The notes beneath the pieces were generated by a model. That model did not search any database. It worked only from the letters and a program-made list of their open reading frames with translations, and was not told the DNA's origin. From the NCBI RefSeq assembly GCF_002242685.1, contig NZ_NBIM01000003.1:191636-255635 (forward strand): a stretch of 64,000 bases of DNA. Direction: 5' to 3'. The number at the start of each line of letters is the position of its first letter. Positions within the stretch are counted from its first letter, which is position 1. The stretch is from Oceanimonas doudoroffii. Lineage in GTDB: Bacteria; Pseudomonadota; Gammaproteobacteria; Enterobacterales; Aeromonadaceae. Below are positions 1-9,782 of this stretch, one piece after another. Position numbers and translations under genes: made by a program.

Positions 1-461
1 CCCGTGGTGCGGCCGATAATGGGAGAGCTGATCACCGACTCTCGCGTGCGGATCAGGGTACGAAAGTGAGGGCGGTCGGCGTAGTTGGTGCCCAGGCGGC
101 CGGGCACCAGGGTGGTTTCGGTAATGGCGGTGGCGTTGGCGTCAAACACCAGCACGCCATCGGGAAACAGCTGGCGCAGCATGGGCTGGCGTTGCAACCG
201 CGCCTGCAGTTCGGCGGTGGAATGCAGATGCACGCCGTTCGTCAGCTGGGGCGTCACCATTTCCAGCGAGTGACGACGCAGCGCCAGCACTCGTTCCACC
301 TGCTCGGCGGCACGCAAGGTTGCATTGTACTGACGCTGACTGTATAGCTGTTCAAAGTCATCCACCAGCGAATGATAGGCGGTAGTCAGTACGCCGAGGA
401 CGGTCAGCATGGCGCCGGTCAGCATAATCAGCGCAATGCGTCCCTTGAGAGACAGCTTCAT
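1..461 (-). CDS. Membrane sensor protein with Cache-like domain, N-terminal part only
   Basis: An open frame runs from an ATG at 461 leftward off the window edge, with no stop in 153 codons. The protein starts MKLSLKGRIALIMLTGAML, a basic residue stretch followed by a hydrophobic helix that should anchor it in the inner membrane. The following periplasmic part contains LVFDANATAITET and a DRPHFRTL motif, as in Cache-type ligand-binding domains of diguanylate cyclases, histidine kinases and chemoreceptors. The output domain lies outside the window, so its class is unknown. The gene is divergent from the Hpt-receiver-GGDEF gene at 593, which suggests a signalling partnership (inference). Confidence 0.7.
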   Translation of the reverse strand, partial: MKLSLKGRIALIMLTGAMLTVLGVLTTAYHSLVDDFEQLYSQRQYNATLRAAEQVERVLALRRHSLEMVTPQLTNGVHLHSTAELQARLQRQPMLRQLFPDGVLVFDANATAITETTLVPGRLGTNYADRPHFRTLIRTRESVISSPIIGRTT

Positions 462-592
462 TCAACCCGTTCCTTGTTGCAATGAGGGGGCGCCGGAAAA
501 ACCGGTCCCGCATGAAACTCTATCAGCATATACTAATCACAACCACGCAGACGGAATGGATTGGTATTTGATTAACGCCAAAGGAATCAACC

Positions 593-2239
593 ATGACTGA
601 CACCGGCCCCCTGGAACAGCACCTGGCCCGCCTCAGCGCCCGTTTCACCGAGCGCACCACCGAGCAGCTGACCGAGCAACTGGAGGCGCTGCGCGCATGG
701 CGGCCCGGAATTCCTCATCAGTCCTTGCAGGACGCACTGATCCAACTACTGCACCGGCTCGCCGGTTCGGCCGGCACCTTTGGCCAGGCCGAACTCGGGC
801 GGCAGGCGGCCGGGCTGGAGCAACGCCTGAAAACGGAGCACACCGACCCCGCCCAGGCCGGCCTGATGATCAGCGAACTGACCGTCGAGCTGGAGCAGCT
901 ATTACAGCTGCTGGGCAAGCCTCTGCCGCCCGCGGCCGTGACCGCCACTTCCCCCAGCCTGCCGCTGGCCGACGGCACCAGTGAATTGCTGGTGCTGGGT
1001 GCCGACCTGGCTGAACTGGCCGCCGCCCTGAAGCAATACGGCTTCGCCACTCGGCATGAGCAACAGCTCGACACCCTGCCCGCCTCCTGCTGGCACGAAC
1101 ACGGCATCATCATCACCCGCAGCCAGCACCTGCAGGAGGTGTCGGAGTGGAACCGATACAGGGCCAGCCGGGCCGGCAAGACACCCGCCCCCCTGCTGTG
1201 CGCCGGCGCCGAGCAGGATTTTTCCACCCGTTACCGCCTGGCGGAGCTGGGCGTGGATGGCCTGTTCCCCCTGCCCGTGGACGTCCCGGCCCTGGCCGAA
1301 CGCATTGAACAGCTGAACCGGGAACATCAGCAGCATGATCAGGCCAGGGTATTGCTGATGGACGATGACGAAGAGCTGGCCGAACACTACCGTTTGGTGC
1401 TGACCGAGGCCGGCATGGAAGTCAGGGTGCTCAACCGACCCTACAACATGATGAGTACCCTGGCCGAGTTTCACCCCGATATTCTGCTGATGGACATACA
1501 CATGCCACCCTATTCGGGCACCACCCTGGCGCGCATGATTCGCTTTGAGCCTCAATGGCTGAGCCTGCCGATCATTTATCTGTCATCGGAGCAGGACCGG
1601 GAGCGACAGCTCAGCGCCCTGGCCCAGGGCGCCGATGAATTCATCACCAAGCCCATTTCCGACTCGCTGCTAATCCGCACCGTGAGCATTCTCTGTCACC
1701 GGGCCCGGCAGCTGTCCCGGCTGCTGGCCCGGGACGGGCTCACCGGCTTGCTCAACCACTCGCACAGCAAACAGGCGCTGAGCCAGGAGCACGCTCGAGT
1801 TCAGCGCATGGGCCACCACACCATGGTGGCCATGCTCGACCTGGATCACTTCAAAAAGGTCAACGACAATCATGGCCACGCCACCGGCGACCGGGTAATC
1901 AACACCCTGGCCCACCTGCTGCAACGGCGGCTACGCAAAACCGACAGCCTGGGGCGCTATGGCGGTGAGGAGTTCGTAGCGGTTCTGCCCGAATGTGATG
2001 CCCAGCAGGCTCGCACCCTGTTCGAGCAAATTTGCCACGACTTTGCCGCCCTGAAATTTCGAGGACAAGAGCAGGAATTCGGCGTTACCGTCAGTGTGGG
2101 CCTGGCCTGCCTGAATGACTTTACCACCGCCGAGGAAGCACTGAGCGCGGCGGATCAGGCCCTGTATGAACGAAAGAGACTCGGCCGAAACGGTGTCACC
2201 GACTATGCTGTAATCAGTGCTCACAAGCCCAGGGTGTAG
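593..2239 (+). CDS. Hpt - pseudo-receiver - receiver - GGDEF diguanylate cyclase
   Basis: The 548-residue soluble protein has four modules. An N-terminal histidine phosphotransfer-like domain carries LLHRLAGSAGTFG with His54 as likely phosphate acceptor. Residues about 127-245 resemble a receiver fold but lack the acidic pocket and phosphorylatable Asp. A true receiver follows (VLLMDDDEE; LLMDIHMPP with Asp301; a TKP lysine). The C-terminal GGDEF domain has GGEEF at residues 457-461 and an RxxD inhibitory site (RKTD) five residues before it, so it should make c-di-GMP with product inhibition. The start at 593 has an AAAGGAA ribosome site. It leads a tight cluster with the HDOD and single-receiver genes downstream. 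The input kinase is not evident, although the divergent sensor gene is a candidate. Confidence 0.88.
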   Translation: MTDTGPLEQHLARLSARFTERTTEQLTEQLEALRAWRPGIPHQSLQDALIQLLHRLAGSAGTFGQAELGRQAAGLEQRLKTEHTDPAQAGLMISELTVELEQLLQLLGKPLPPAAVTATSPSLPLADGTSELLVLGADLAELAAALKQYGFATRHEQQLDTLPASCWHEHGIIITRSQHLQEVSEWNRYRASRAGKTPAPLLCAGAEQDFSTRYRLAELGVDGLFPLPVDVPALAERIEQLNREHQQHDQARVLLMDDDEELAEHYRLVLTEAGMEVRVLNRPYNMMSTLAEFHPDILLMDIHMPPYSGTTLARMIRFEPQWLSLPIIYLSSEQDRERQLSALAQGADEFITKPISDSLLIRTVSILCHRARQLSRLLARDGLTGLLNHSHSKQALSQEHARVQRMGHHTMVAMLDLDHFKKVNDNHGHATGDRVINTLAHLLQRRLRKTDSLGRYGGEEFVAVLPECDAQQARTLFEQICHDFAALKFRGQEQEFGVTVSVGLACLNDFTTAEEALSAADQALYERKRLGRNGVTDYAVISAHKPRV

Positions 2240-2248
2240 GTACCACGC

Positions 2249-3430
2249 GTGAATGTACTGCTGCTTGAAGACGATTACCTGATTGCCGATCTGGTGGAAA
2301 CCGTGATGCTCGGCCTGTCGGCCAAGGCCAGGGTCAGGCATTGCGCCAGCCTGGCAGACGCCAAGGCGGCCTGGCAGAAATTACCGGCGAGCCTGGTACT
2401 GTGCGACTGGCACCTGCCCGACGGCTGCGGCCTGGAGCTGATCAAGCTGATCCGCAAGACCGACAAGCACACGCCGGTGATAGTTATCAGTGCCAGTGCC
2501 GACAGGGACAGTGTCAGGGTGGCCCTGCATCACGGCATTAACGACTTCATCGCCAAGCCCTTTGATCTGCCCATGCTGCAAAAGCGGCTGCAGGCCGTAA
2601 TCGCCGACGCCAGTGCCCGTGCAAAATCCATCGACGACAACACCGACCTCTCCGAAACATCCGACGTCCCTTCGGTGGAGGAATGGCTGGAGCAGGCGCT
2701 CAGTGAGAAACTGCAATTGCCTGGTGCCCTGGACAACGACAAGGTGCTGCCACTGCTCAGTCGCATCGACGAGCTGAGCACCGCCGAACTCACCACCACC
2801 TGGAAGAACGAAACCGCCCTGGTTACCCGGCTGCTGAAACTGGCCAACAGCGCCTCGCTGCGCCGCAGCGGCAAGCCGGTCTCGCGTCTGGATGAAGCCA
2901 TCATCACCCTGGGCATCTCCCAGTCGCTGAACTGTGCCCTGGCCATGAGCCTCGACATTTCCGGTGCCTTGACCCACGCCGAGTTCAGTGAGCAGGCACA
3001 GCAGCATCAGGCCATCGCCGAGCAGGTGGCCGCCATCGCCCGTAACATGGCCCTGAGCGTGGACACAGACGGCGCCAGCTGCCACACTGCCGGCCTGCTC
3101 AGCCGCTGTGGCGAGCTGGCGGTACTGCGCACCCTGCAGCAATACCTGGACCAGGGAGGTACGCTGAATGCCGGCCAGGCGGAGACCTTGCTGCAGCAAT
3201 GGGGCCCCCGCTATGGCAACCGGCTCAAGATTCAGTGGGGGCTGCCCCTGCCGTTGAGGGAACTGATTGGCGCCGTACACATGGCACCCGCTCACGCCAC
3301 CCGCAAGGCCCCCACCATCATGCATCTGGCCGGTCTGTGTGTGGCCTCAAAGCTGTACGGTACCGACACCGAACGGCTGCTGCAGCGTGTTGGGCTGGAT
3401 CCGGAAAAATGGCTGAACCAGCCCGACTGA
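2249..3430 (+). CDS. Response regulator with HDOD output domain
   Basis: The 393-residue protein has an N-terminal receiver (VLLLEDDYL; phospho-acceptor Asp53 in LVLCDWHLP; KPFDLP lysine). After a linker comes an HDOD domain of roughly 200 residues (LPLLSRIDELSTAEL; TRLLKLANSASLRR; LDEAIITLGISQSLN). HDOD domains are HD-like folds that often lack catalytic metal ligands and act in signalling. The start is GTG at 2249, only 9 bases after the preceding stop, so the two genes are very probably cotranscribed. The physiological output is not deducible from the sequence. Confidence 0.85.
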   Translation: MNVLLLEDDYLIADLVETVMLGLSAKARVRHCASLADAKAAWQKLPASLVLCDWHLPDGCGLELIKLIRKTDKHTPVIVISASADRDSVRVALHHGINDFIAKPFDLPMLQKRLQAVIADASARAKSIDDNTDLSETSDVPSVEEWLEQALSEKLQLPGALDNDKVLPLLSRIDELSTAELTTTWKNETALVTRLLKLANSASLRRSGKPVSRLDEAIITLGISQSLNCALAMSLDISGALTHAEFSEQAQQHQAIAEQVAAIARNMALSVDTDGASCHTAGLLSRCGELAVLRTLQQYLDQGGTLNAGQAETLLQQWGPRYGNRLKIQWGLPLPLRELIGAVHMAPAHATRKAPTIMHLAGLCVASKLYGTDTERLLQRVGLDPEKWLNQPD

Positions 3431-3455
3431 CCCCCACCAAGCCCAAGGAAAGGAT

Positions 3456-3851
3456 ATGCCACAACACCAGGAACCCCGCCGCGTTCTTTACGTGGAAGAC
3501 GACGACGACATTCGTGAAATCGCCCGGCTGGCGCTGGAAGTCGTGGGAGAATTTGAAGTGATGCTGTGCGCCTCGGGGGAAGACGCCCTCGCCGGAGCCG
3601 CGGCCTTCAACCCCGATATCATACTGCTGGATGTGATGATGCCGGGCATGGACGGCCCTTCAACCCTCACCGCCCTTCGCCGGCAGCCGGCCCTGGAGAA
3701 AATTCCGGTGGCCTTTATGACCGCCAAGATCCAGCCGCGAGAAATTGCCGCCTACAAGGCCATGGGTGCCGTTGAGGTGATCGCCAAACCCTTTGACCCC
3801 ATGACCCTGTCCGAGCAGATTCGCACTATCTGGCACACGGCCAGGGCATAG
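3456..3851 (+). CDS. Single-domain response regulator (CheY-like)
   Basis: The 131-residue protein is essentially one receiver domain: acidic pocket in VLYVEDDDDIRE, phospho-acceptor Asp59 in IILLDVMMPGMDG, switch Thr in FMTAK, and the conserved Lys in AKPFDP. No output domain is present, so it should act by protein contact or as a phosphate relay or sink with the upstream Hpt domain. It follows the HDOD gene by 25 bases and closes the three-gene cluster ahead of a hairpin at 3869. Confidence 0.85.
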   Translation: MPQHQEPRRVLYVEDDDDIREIARLALEVVGEFEVMLCASGEDALAGAAAFNPDIILLDVMMPGMDGPSTLTALRRQPALEKIPVAFMTAKIQPREIAAYKAMGAVEVIAKPFDPMTLSEQIRTIWHTARA

Positions 3852-3868
3852 GCCATCAACGGCATTGC

Positions 3869-3890
3869 AGCGCGGGAGCTTGCCCGCGCT
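3869..3890. terminator. Hairpin between convergent operons
   Basis: AGCGCGGG and CCCGCGCT form a perfect 8-bp stem around a 6-nt loop, between the end of the receiver gene and the end of mrpG. There is no strong U-tract on either side, so termination activity is inferred from position. Confidence 0.5.
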
Positions 3891-3895
3891 CTCTA

Positions 3896-4270
3896 TCAGT
3901 CATCCCGCTTGCGGGCGGAGCTGCCGAGCTGGTGGGTCTTGAGATCGTAACGCTCCTTGATCACGTCCTTGACCGTGCCTTCCCACAGCCGAATGCCCAC
4001 AAAATAGCCGGCCCGGGCCAGTACATGAGCCGCCACCGGTGCCGTCATGATCACGAACACCACCACCGCCAGCGCCCTTACCACGACACTGACCTCGGGA
4101 AAATACACCGCAAAACCGCAGGCCAGCAGCCCGGCTCCCAGGGCACCGGCCTTGCTGGTGGCGTGCATACGGGTCAGCAGATCGGGCATGCGAATAATGC
4201 CGATGCCGGCCAGCAACATCAGGAAAGAGCCCAGCAGCAGAAACAGGCTGGTAATCATCTCAGTCATCAT
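3896..4270 (-). CDS. mrpG: Na+/H+ antiporter subunit MrpG/MnhG
   Basis: The 124-residue membrane protein has about three helices (LFLLLGSFLMLLAGIGIIRM, a GALGAGLLACGFAVYF segment and a VVVFVIMTAPVAAHVLARA segment), with PDLLTRMHATSKA typical of MnhG/PhaG. The start chosen at 4270 has GGGAGG eight bases upstream and overlaps the end of mrpF. A longer upstream start would only add a non-conserved tail inside mrpF. It is the last gene of mrpABCDEFG. The subunit is needed for assembly of the hetero-oligomeric cation/proton antiporter in the inner membrane. Confidence 0.9.
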   Translation of the reverse strand: MMTEMITSLFLLLGSFLMLLAGIGIIRMPDLLTRMHATSKAGALGAGLLACGFAVYFPEVSVVVRALAVVVFVIMTAPVAAHVLARAGYFVGIRLWEGTVKDVIKERYDLKTHQLGSSARKRDD

Positions 4271-4535
4271 CGCGCTGGCCTCCCCGCTCCAGGTAGCGGG
4301 CAAAGCCCACCGCCGCCATAAAGGAGGTGAGCGCCAGCACGATCACCACATCTATCAGTGCCGGTGTGTCGTAGGCAATGCTGTACACCAGAATAAATCC
4401 GATGGTCAGCGAGGCGATCACCTCGAGCGCCACCACCCGATCCGGCAAGGTGGGGCCGATCAGCAACCGCACCGTGGCCAGCACCAGGCCCAGGCTGAGA
4501 AAGACAAACGACAGGGTCAGGGCAAGTTCAAACAT
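4260..4535 (-). CDS. mrpF: Na+/H+ antiporter subunit MrpF/MnhF
   Basis: The 91-residue protein has three hydrophobic helices and the family core GPTLPDRVVALEVIASLTIG followed by TPALIDVVIVLAL. An in-frame start 36 bases upstream exists, but the ATG at 4535 lies 4 bases after the mrpE stop and gives the usual family length. The last codons overlap mrpG, so translation is probably coupled. In Mrp complexes F belongs to the small-subunit module. Confidence 0.9.
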   Translation of the reverse strand: MFELALTLSFVFLSLGLVLATVRLLIGPTLPDRVVALEVIASLTIGFILVYSIAYDTPALIDVVIVLALTSFMAAVGFARYLERGGQRDDD

Positions 4536-4539
4536 GGGC

Positions 4540-5013
4540 TCATCCCAGCAAATCGATAACACGGGCCTCAAGGGCCTTGAATTCCGCCAGCTGGCGGGAC
4601 TCGTCTTCCAGGTACATCAGGTGCACATAGAGCACCTTGCGATCACTCGACACGTCCAGGGTCAGGGAGCCCGGGGTGGCGGTGATCAGGTTGGCCAGAA
4701 TGGTAATGCCGCCTTCGTCCTTTAAGTCCAGTGGAATGGCGATCACCCCCGGCCGCATCAGGTGCGTCGGGGTCAACACGTCGTAGGCCACACGGGCATT
4801 GGACTTGATCAAGTCCCAGATAAAGAACAGCACGAAATTGACGATACGCGGCGCCTTGCCCAGGTAACGGGCAAAGGTGGGCTTGTCTCGACCCACATAG
4901 GCCAGCACCAGGTAACTGAGCAGAATACCGATCACCAGATTGCTGATGGTATAGGTGCCCGACAACACCACCCAGGCCATGGCCAGCAACATGTTCCATC
5001 CAAAGGCTTTCAT
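4540..5013 (-). CDS. mrpE: Na+/H+ antiporter subunit MrpE/MnhE
   Basis: The 157-residue protein has two N-terminal membrane segments ([34 protein letters not shown]) and a cytoplasmic C-terminal part with [17 protein letters not shown] and the MrpE-typical [12 protein letters not shown]. It overlaps the end of mrpD by 4 bases. MrpE is a non-NADH-dehydrogenase-like subunit of the antiporter complex. Confidence 0.92.
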   Translation of the reverse strand: MKAFGWNMLLAMAWVVLSGTYTISNLVIGILLSYLVLAYVGRDKPTFARYLGKAPRIVNFVLFFIWDLIKSNARVAYDVLTPTHLMRPGVIAIPLDLKDEGGITILANLITATPGSLTLDVSSDRKVLYVHLMYLEDESRQLAEFKALEARVIDLLG

Positions 5014-6512
5014 TGGCTTCCTCCCAGCACCGCTTCAATATAGCCCGCCGGCGACAGCAGCTGCTCCGCCGTGGCCATGGCCAGCTGCACAAACCACTCG
5101 GCGCCAAAGCCGATGGTCAGGGTGATCAGCGCCAGCACCACGATGGGCCCGTACAGCACATACAGGTGCGGATCCTGCTGCCCGCGCAGTGGCTTGGCCT
5201 CGTCGGGCAGTCCCTTCCAGAAGGCCTCGGCCCAGATTTTGACCATGGAATACAGGGTCAGCAGGCCCACGATCAGCGCCATGGCCACCATCAGCCAGTG
5301 GCCTTCAAGCACACCCGCCTTGATCACCGTGAACTTGGCAAAAAAGCCCGACAGCGGCGGCAGTCCCGCCAGCGACATGGCCGGAACCATAAACAGAGCC
5401 GCCAGCCAGGGCGCCGAGCGGTACAGGCCCCCCAGCCGGGACAGATCATAACTGCCGTGATAGCGGTACATGACCCCGCTCACCAGGAACAGGTTGGTCT
5501 TCACGATAATATGATGAAAGATGTAAAACACGCCGCCGGCCACCGCCAGCGGCGTGAACAGCGCCAGCCCCACCAGCATATAGCCTATCTGGCTGATGAT
5601 GTGAAAGGAGAGAATGCGCCGTACCTCGAACTGAGCCGCCGCCCCCAGTACCCCGGTAACCATGGTGAAAATGCCCATGGCCATCAGCACGGTGCCGTGG
5701 GTAAAGTCGGTGTCCTGCACGAAGATCAGGCTGAACACTCGGTACAGGGCATAGACCCCCACCTTGGTGAGCAGGCCGGCAAACACCGCCGAGATCGCCA
5801 CCGGCGGGGTGTGGTAGGACGCCGGCAGCCAGAAAAACAGCGGAAAGGCCGCCGCCTTGATGCCAAAGGCCACCAGGAACAACATGGCGATCACCGTCAC
5901 CAGGCCGGACTGCTCGGGACCGTTCAGCTTCACCGCCAGATCCGCCATGTTCAAGGTGCCGGCATAGCCGTAGAGCAGGCCCACGGCGGTCAGGAACATG
6001 GCCGAGGAGATCAGGTTGAGGGTGACATACTTGATGGCCCCCTCCATCTGTGCCCGCTCGCCGCCCAGTATCATCAGGCCAAAGGAGGCGATCAGCAGGA
6101 TCTCGAACCACACATAGAGGTTGAAGATATCGCCGGTAAGAAAGGCCCCGGTCACTCCCGCCAGCATCAGGTGCAGCAGCGGGTAATAGCCAAAGGCCTC
6201 GTGGCTGCGGGTCATGGTGGCCAGGGAATAGACCGCCACCGCCAGCCCGATCACCCCGGTCACCACCACCATGATGGCGCTGAGCAAGTCCGCCACCAGG
6301 GTGATGCCGTAAGGCGCGGGCCAGCTGCCCATATAGGCCACCTGAATGCCGTCGTGCTGCACCTTGTGCAGCAGCACCAGGGATGCCACCAGCAGGCCGG
6401 CCCCCGACAGCACGGAAATCCAGCGCTGTACCAGCCGCCAACGCCAGCAGGTCAGGCACAGGGCCCCGGCCAGCATGGGAATAAGAATGGGTATAATAAC
6501 TTCTGCTTTCAC
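5010..6512 (-). CDS. mrpD: Na+/H+ antiporter subunit MrpD/MnhD (NuoM/N-like)
   Basis: The 500-residue polytopic protein of the proton-pumping NADH dehydrogenase NuoL/M/N family has about 14 predicted helices. The ion-translocation residues are visible: Glu in [15 protein letters not shown], Lys in [17 protein letters not shown] and Lys in [13 protein letters not shown]. It is one of the two large antiporter subunits, with MrpA. It overlaps mrpC and mrpE by 4 bases each, so the whole operon is translationally coupled. Confidence 0.94.
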   Translation of the reverse strand: MKAEVIIPILIPMLAGALCLTCWRWRLVQRWISVLSGAGLLVASLVLLHKVQHDGIQVAYMGSWPAPYGITLVADLLSAIMVVVTGVIGLAVAVYSLATMTRSHEAFGYYPLLHLMLAGVTGAFLTGDIFNLYVWFEILLIASFGLMILGGERAQMEGAIKYVTLNLISSAMFLTAVGLLYGYAGTLNMADLAVKLNGPEQSGLVTVIAMLFLVAFGIKAAAFPLFFWLPASYHTPPVAISAVFAGLLTKVGVYALYRVFSLIFVQDTDFTHGTVLMAMGIFTMVTGVLGAAAQFEVRRILSFHIISQIGYMLVGLALFTPLAVAGGVFYIFHHIIVKTNLFLVSGVMYRYHGSYDLSRLGGLYRSAPWLAALFMVPAMSLAGLPPLSGFFAKFTVIKAGVLEGHWLMVAMALIVGLLTLYSMVKIWAEAFWKGLPDEAKPLRGQQDPHLYVLYGPIVVLALITLTIGFGAEWFVQLAMATAEQLLSPAGYIEAVLGGSQ

Positions 6513-6856
6513 GAATCCGTGCTCTTCATCTCGTTGACATCGTCGGCGCCAATCACTTCATAGGCCCGGTGAATCAGTACCACGGCAAAGGCCAGCACCC
6601 CGAAGCTGATCACGATGGCGGTGAGGATCAACGCCTGGGGTAGCGGGTCGGCAATGGCGCCCACCGGCTGGTACAGGCCTTCCGGAATCAGCGGCGGGGC
6701 TCCCCGCACCAGGCCGCCGCTGGTGAAGATCAGCAGGTTGGCGGCGTTGGACAGAATAATCAGCCCGATCACCAGTTTGACCACGCTGCGCCGCAGCATC
6801 ATAAACAGGGCGGTGGCGTACAGGCCGCCCACCACAAAGGCAAACAGGTTTTCCAT
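6509..6856 (-). CDS. mrpC: Na+/H+ antiporter subunit MrpC/MnhC (NuoK-like)
   Basis: The 115-residue protein with three membrane helices is of the NuoK type. [20 protein letters not shown] and [19 protein letters not shown] are hallmarks of MnhC. It begins directly after the mrpB stop and overlaps mrpD. NuoK-like subunits carry conserved carboxylates in the proton path of Mrp and complex I. Confidence 0.94.
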   Translation of the reverse strand: MENLFAFVVGGLYATALFMMLRRSVVKLVIGLIILSNAANLLIFTSGGLVRGAPPLIPEGLYQPVGAIADPLPQALILTAIVISFGVLAFAVVLIHRAYEVIGADDVNEMKSTDS

Positions 6857-7288
6857 TTATTCCTCCACCTTTGCCAGGGACAGCATGATGGTAGTGACCA
6901 CGCCGACCACCACCAGAAACACGCCGATATCAAAAAACAGCGGTGTACTCAGCTTGAGCTCACCCAACCCCGGCACATATAGCGACCACCACTGGCTGGA
7001 CAGAAACGGCTGGCCGTTGAACACCATGCCCACGGTGCCGCTGACCAGGGCCAGCAACAGGCCGCAGCCCATCAGCAGCTGGCTTTCCACCCCCATCAGC
7101 TTGCGGGTGCTGCCGGCATCAAAGGCAAACAGGTGCAGGGCAAAGGCCCCGGACGCCACCAGCCCGGCGATGAAACCGCCACCGGGCTCATTGTGGCCAC
7201 GCAGCAGCAAAAACACCGAAAACAGGAACAGCAACGGCACCAGAAAACGGGTGGCGGTCTGCAGAATCAGCGACGAACCGGAGATCAT
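6857..7288 (-). CDS. mrpB: Na+/H+ antiporter subunit MrpB/MnhB
   Basis: The 143-residue membrane protein has the MnhB signature [20 protein letters not shown] and four hydrophobic segments. Its ATG overlaps the mrpA stop. Having MrpB as a separate gene and not fused to MrpA makes this a seven-gene type operon, as in Bacillus and Vibrio. Confidence 0.94.
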   Translation of the reverse strand: MISGSSLILQTATRFLVPLLFLFSVFLLLRGHNEPGGGFIAGLVASGAFALHLFAFDAGSTRKLMGVESQLLMGCGLLLALVSGTVGMVFNGQPFLSSQWWSLYVPGLGELKLSTPLFFDIGVFLVVVGVVTTIMLSLAKVEE

Positions 7289-9588
7289 CGGTAGTCCTCC
7301 CAGCGAAAGCGGATCATGGCGTTAACGCCGATGGCGGCCAGGGCCAGTACGAAAATTTCCCCCAGGGTATCCAGCGCCCGGTAATCCACCAGGATAACGT
7401 TGACGATATTGCGACCGTGGGCCACCTCATAGCTGTTGGCCACCAGGTAGTCACTGATGCCCTCACCCAGGGAAGACTGGTTCACGGTCAGTACCATCAT
7501 GGTCACCAGCACGCCAAAGACCCCGGCCACGGCGGCGTCGCGCCAGCGGGTACGGACGCTGGACAGATCCTGAAAGCCGGGCAGGCGGAACAACACCAGC
7601 ACCAGCAGGATCACCGTCAGGGTCTCCACCAGCACCTGGGTGATGGCCAGATCCGGCGCGCTGAAGAACACGTAGATCAGTGCCATGGCAAAGCCCAGCA
7701 CGCCCACCGCCGCCACCGACCCCAGCCGCAGATGGGTGGCACTGGCATACACCACGGCCACCAGCATCAGCAGACTGATCACTACCTCATACAGACGCAC
7801 GCCCTCGAACGACAGTGAATACACAAAGGCGTCGTGAGCCCAGAAGGCATACACCAGCAAGCCGATGGCGGTGATCAGTATGGTCAGAATGTAGTTGGTC
7901 ATGTAGCCGTTCTGCAGCCATTGCGTCTGCCAGCGGGCCAGCCGCACCAGGCCGTCCATCATGTTTTCATAGCCCCGCTCGGGACCATAAGACAGCGGAT
8001 AAATGACCTTGCCCAGGGGCTGGTACACGCGGTCCCAGCCACGGTAGAGCAGGCCACCGGCCACCAGGGCGGCGGCGCTGAACAACAGCGGCAGGTTGAT
8101 GCCATGCCACAGCGCCAGATCCAGATCGGCGGCTTGAGTGCCGCTGATGGCGGTGACCGCCGCCGCCAGCAGTGGCTCTGCCAGTCCGGGCACCAGCCCC
8201 AGCACCAGACTCAGGGTTGCCAGTACGCTGAACCCCAGGCGCAGGGCCAGCGGTGCCTCGTGGGGCGCCTTGGGAGTGGGCTTGAGGGCGCCAAAGAAGG
8301 GCTTGATCGCCACCAGGGCACTGGCAGCCACGATGCAAACCGCGGTGATCAGCGACAGCAGGGTCAGCAGCAGTGACAGCGACGCTGCCCCCAGCGCCGC
8401 CTCGAACATCAGCTCCTTGGCGATAAAGCCAAACAGCGGCGGAATGCCCGCCAGCGACAGCGCCGCCAGCCACAGAAACCACGCCGTTTGCGGCATGTGG
8501 GCACGCAGGCCGCCCAGCTCGCGCACGTCCTTGGTGCCGGTGGCGTGATCCAGGGTGCCGGCGGCCATAAACAGGGCGCCCTTGTACAGGGCGTGGGCCA
8601 GCAAAAACACCATGGCCGCCTTCAGCGCCACCGGGGTACCGATGCCGATCAACATGGTCAGGGTGCCCAGGGCCATCACGGTGGAAAAGGCCAGAATGCG
8701 CTTGAGATCCGTGCTGCACACCGACATCACCGCCCCCACCGTCATGGTCACGGCACCAAACAGCGACAGTGCCAGCAGCCAGGCGTCGCTGCCCGCCATC
8801 ACCGGCTGCAGCCGGGCCATCAGAAAGACCCCAGCCTTGACCATGGTGGCCGAGTGCAGGTAGGCGCTCACCGGGGTGGGCGCGGCCATGGCATTGGGCA
8901 GCCAGAAATGGAACGGGGTCTGGGCCGACTTGGTAAAACACCCCGCCAGCACCAGCACCATCATCGGCAGGAACAACCCGTGCTGCTGCAGCGCCGCCCC
9001 TTGCGCCAGCACCTCGCGCAGTTCAAAGCTGCCGGCCATCCAGCCCAGCATAATCAGCCCGGTCATCAGCGCCAGGCCACCACCCATGGTGACAAACAGC
9101 CCCTGCAGCGCCGCCTTGCGGGCTTTTTCCTGCTCGTGGTTAAAGCCGATCAGCAGGTAGGAGGTAATGCTGGTCAGCTCCCAGAATACAAACAGGCCGA
9201 TAAGGTTGCTGCACAGCACCACCCCCAGCATGGCACTCATAAAGGCCAGCAGGTACATCATCAACTTGTGCCTGTCCGGGTTGCCTTCCAGGTAACGACC
9301 GGCGTAAATCAGAATAAAGGTACCAATGCCGGTGATCAGCAGGGCGAACATCAGGCTCAGGCCATCCAGCAGAAAGCTGAGGCTGACGTTCAGGCTGGGA
9401 ATCCAGTCGTAATAAAAGTGCACCACCTCGCCCCCGGTCACCCGGGGCCAGAAGCTCGCAAAATAGCCAAACAGGGCGGCCGGCAGGGCGGCCAGGCACC
9501 AGCCGATGTGCTTGCCCAGTAAAGGGCTCAAACGCGGCACCAGGGCGGCCAGAATAAAACCTGCCAGAACGGCAACAAGCATACGCAA
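7285..9588 (-). CDS. mrpA: Na+/H+ antiporter subunit MrpA/MnhA
   Basis: The 767-residue protein is the largest antiporter subunit. Residues 1 to about 480 are NuoL-like ([15 protein letters not shown] with the key Glu; [20 protein letters not shown]; a Lys-containing [10 protein letters not shown]). The C-terminal part carries the MrpA-specific region ([20 protein letters not shown]) and ends in the juxtamembrane [19 protein letters not shown] precedes the ATG. The Mrp complex exports Na+, and in some bacteria K+, for inward protons, serving alkali and salt tolerance, which fits a marine or saline lifestyle. It heads the operon, with a probable promoter about 70 bases upstream. Confidence 0.94.
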   Translation of the reverse strand: MRMLVAVLAGFILAALVPRLSPLLGKHIGWCLAALPAALFGYFASFWPRVTGGEVVHFYYDWIPSLNVSLSFLLDGLSLMFALLITGIGTFILIYAGRYLEGNPDRHKLMMYLLAFMSAMLGVVLCSNLIGLFVFWELTSITSYLLIGFNHEQEKARKAALQGLFVTMGGGLALMTGLIMLGWMAGSFELREVLAQGAALQQHGLFLPMMVLVLAGCFTKSAQTPFHFWLPNAMAAPTPVSAYLHSATMVKAGVFLMARLQPVMAGSDAWLLALSLFGAVTMTVGAVMSVCSTDLKRILAFSTVMALGTLTMLIGIGTPVALKAAMVFLLAHALYKGALFMAAGTLDHATGTKDVRELGGLRAHMPQTAWFLWLAALSLAGIPPLFGFIAKELMFEAALGAASLSLLLTLLSLITAVCIVAASALVAIKPFFGALKPTPKAPHEAPLALRLGFSVLATLSLVLGLVPGLAEPLLAAAVTAISGTQAADLDLALWHGINLPLLFSAAALVAGGLLYRGWDRVYQPLGKVIYPLSYGPERGYENMMDGLVRLARWQTQWLQNGYMTNYILTILITAIGLLVYAFWAHDAFVYSLSFEGVRLYEVVISLLMLVAVVYASATHLRLGSVAAVGVLGFAMALIYVFFSAPDLAITQVLVETLTVILLVLVLFRLPGFQDLSSVRTRWRDAAVAGVFGVLVTMMVLTVNQSSLGEGISDYLVANSYEVAHGRNIVNVILVDYRALDTLGEIFVLALAAIGVNAMIRFRWEDYR

Positions 9589-9657
9589 GGCTCCTTACAA
9601 AGCCCCTGGAAGGGCATCAGGATCGGCGAAAAATAAAGGAGAGACTCTGTAGAGCAG

Positions 9658-9703
9658 ACTATAGCAGTGAAGTAATTGGATTAACTATCAGTAAGTTAAT
9701 CAA
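9658..9703 (-). promoter_or_regulatory. Probable mrp promoter with overlapping inverted repeat
   Basis: A TATAGT -10 candidate reads leftward at 9663-9658. Just upstream is the inverted repeat TTAACT-N7-AGTTAA at 9681-9699, extended imperfectly by ATTG/CAAT flanks. It covers the expected -35 area, so it may be an operator. No regulator is identified and the assignment is from sequence only. Confidence 0.45.
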
Positions 9704-9740
9704 TTTTTTATTGGTTATTAGCGCTGAAATACTACAAGCC

Positions 9741-9773
9741 GCCCCGGCCCGGCGCAAGGGGACCGGGGCGATA
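9741..9773 (-). terminator. GC-rich hairpin after thiD
   Basis: CGCCCCGG and CCGGGGCG pair over a 15-nt interior that can itself fold. It lies 10 bases beyond the thiD stop in the direction of transcription. The U-run is weak, so its strength is uncertain. Confidence 0.45.
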
Positions 9774-9782
9774 ATGCCGGGG

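Noticed and set aside
5013-6563. 516-residue plus-strand frame
   Set aside because: Antisense shadow of mrpD with low-complexity His/Gln composition and no domain.
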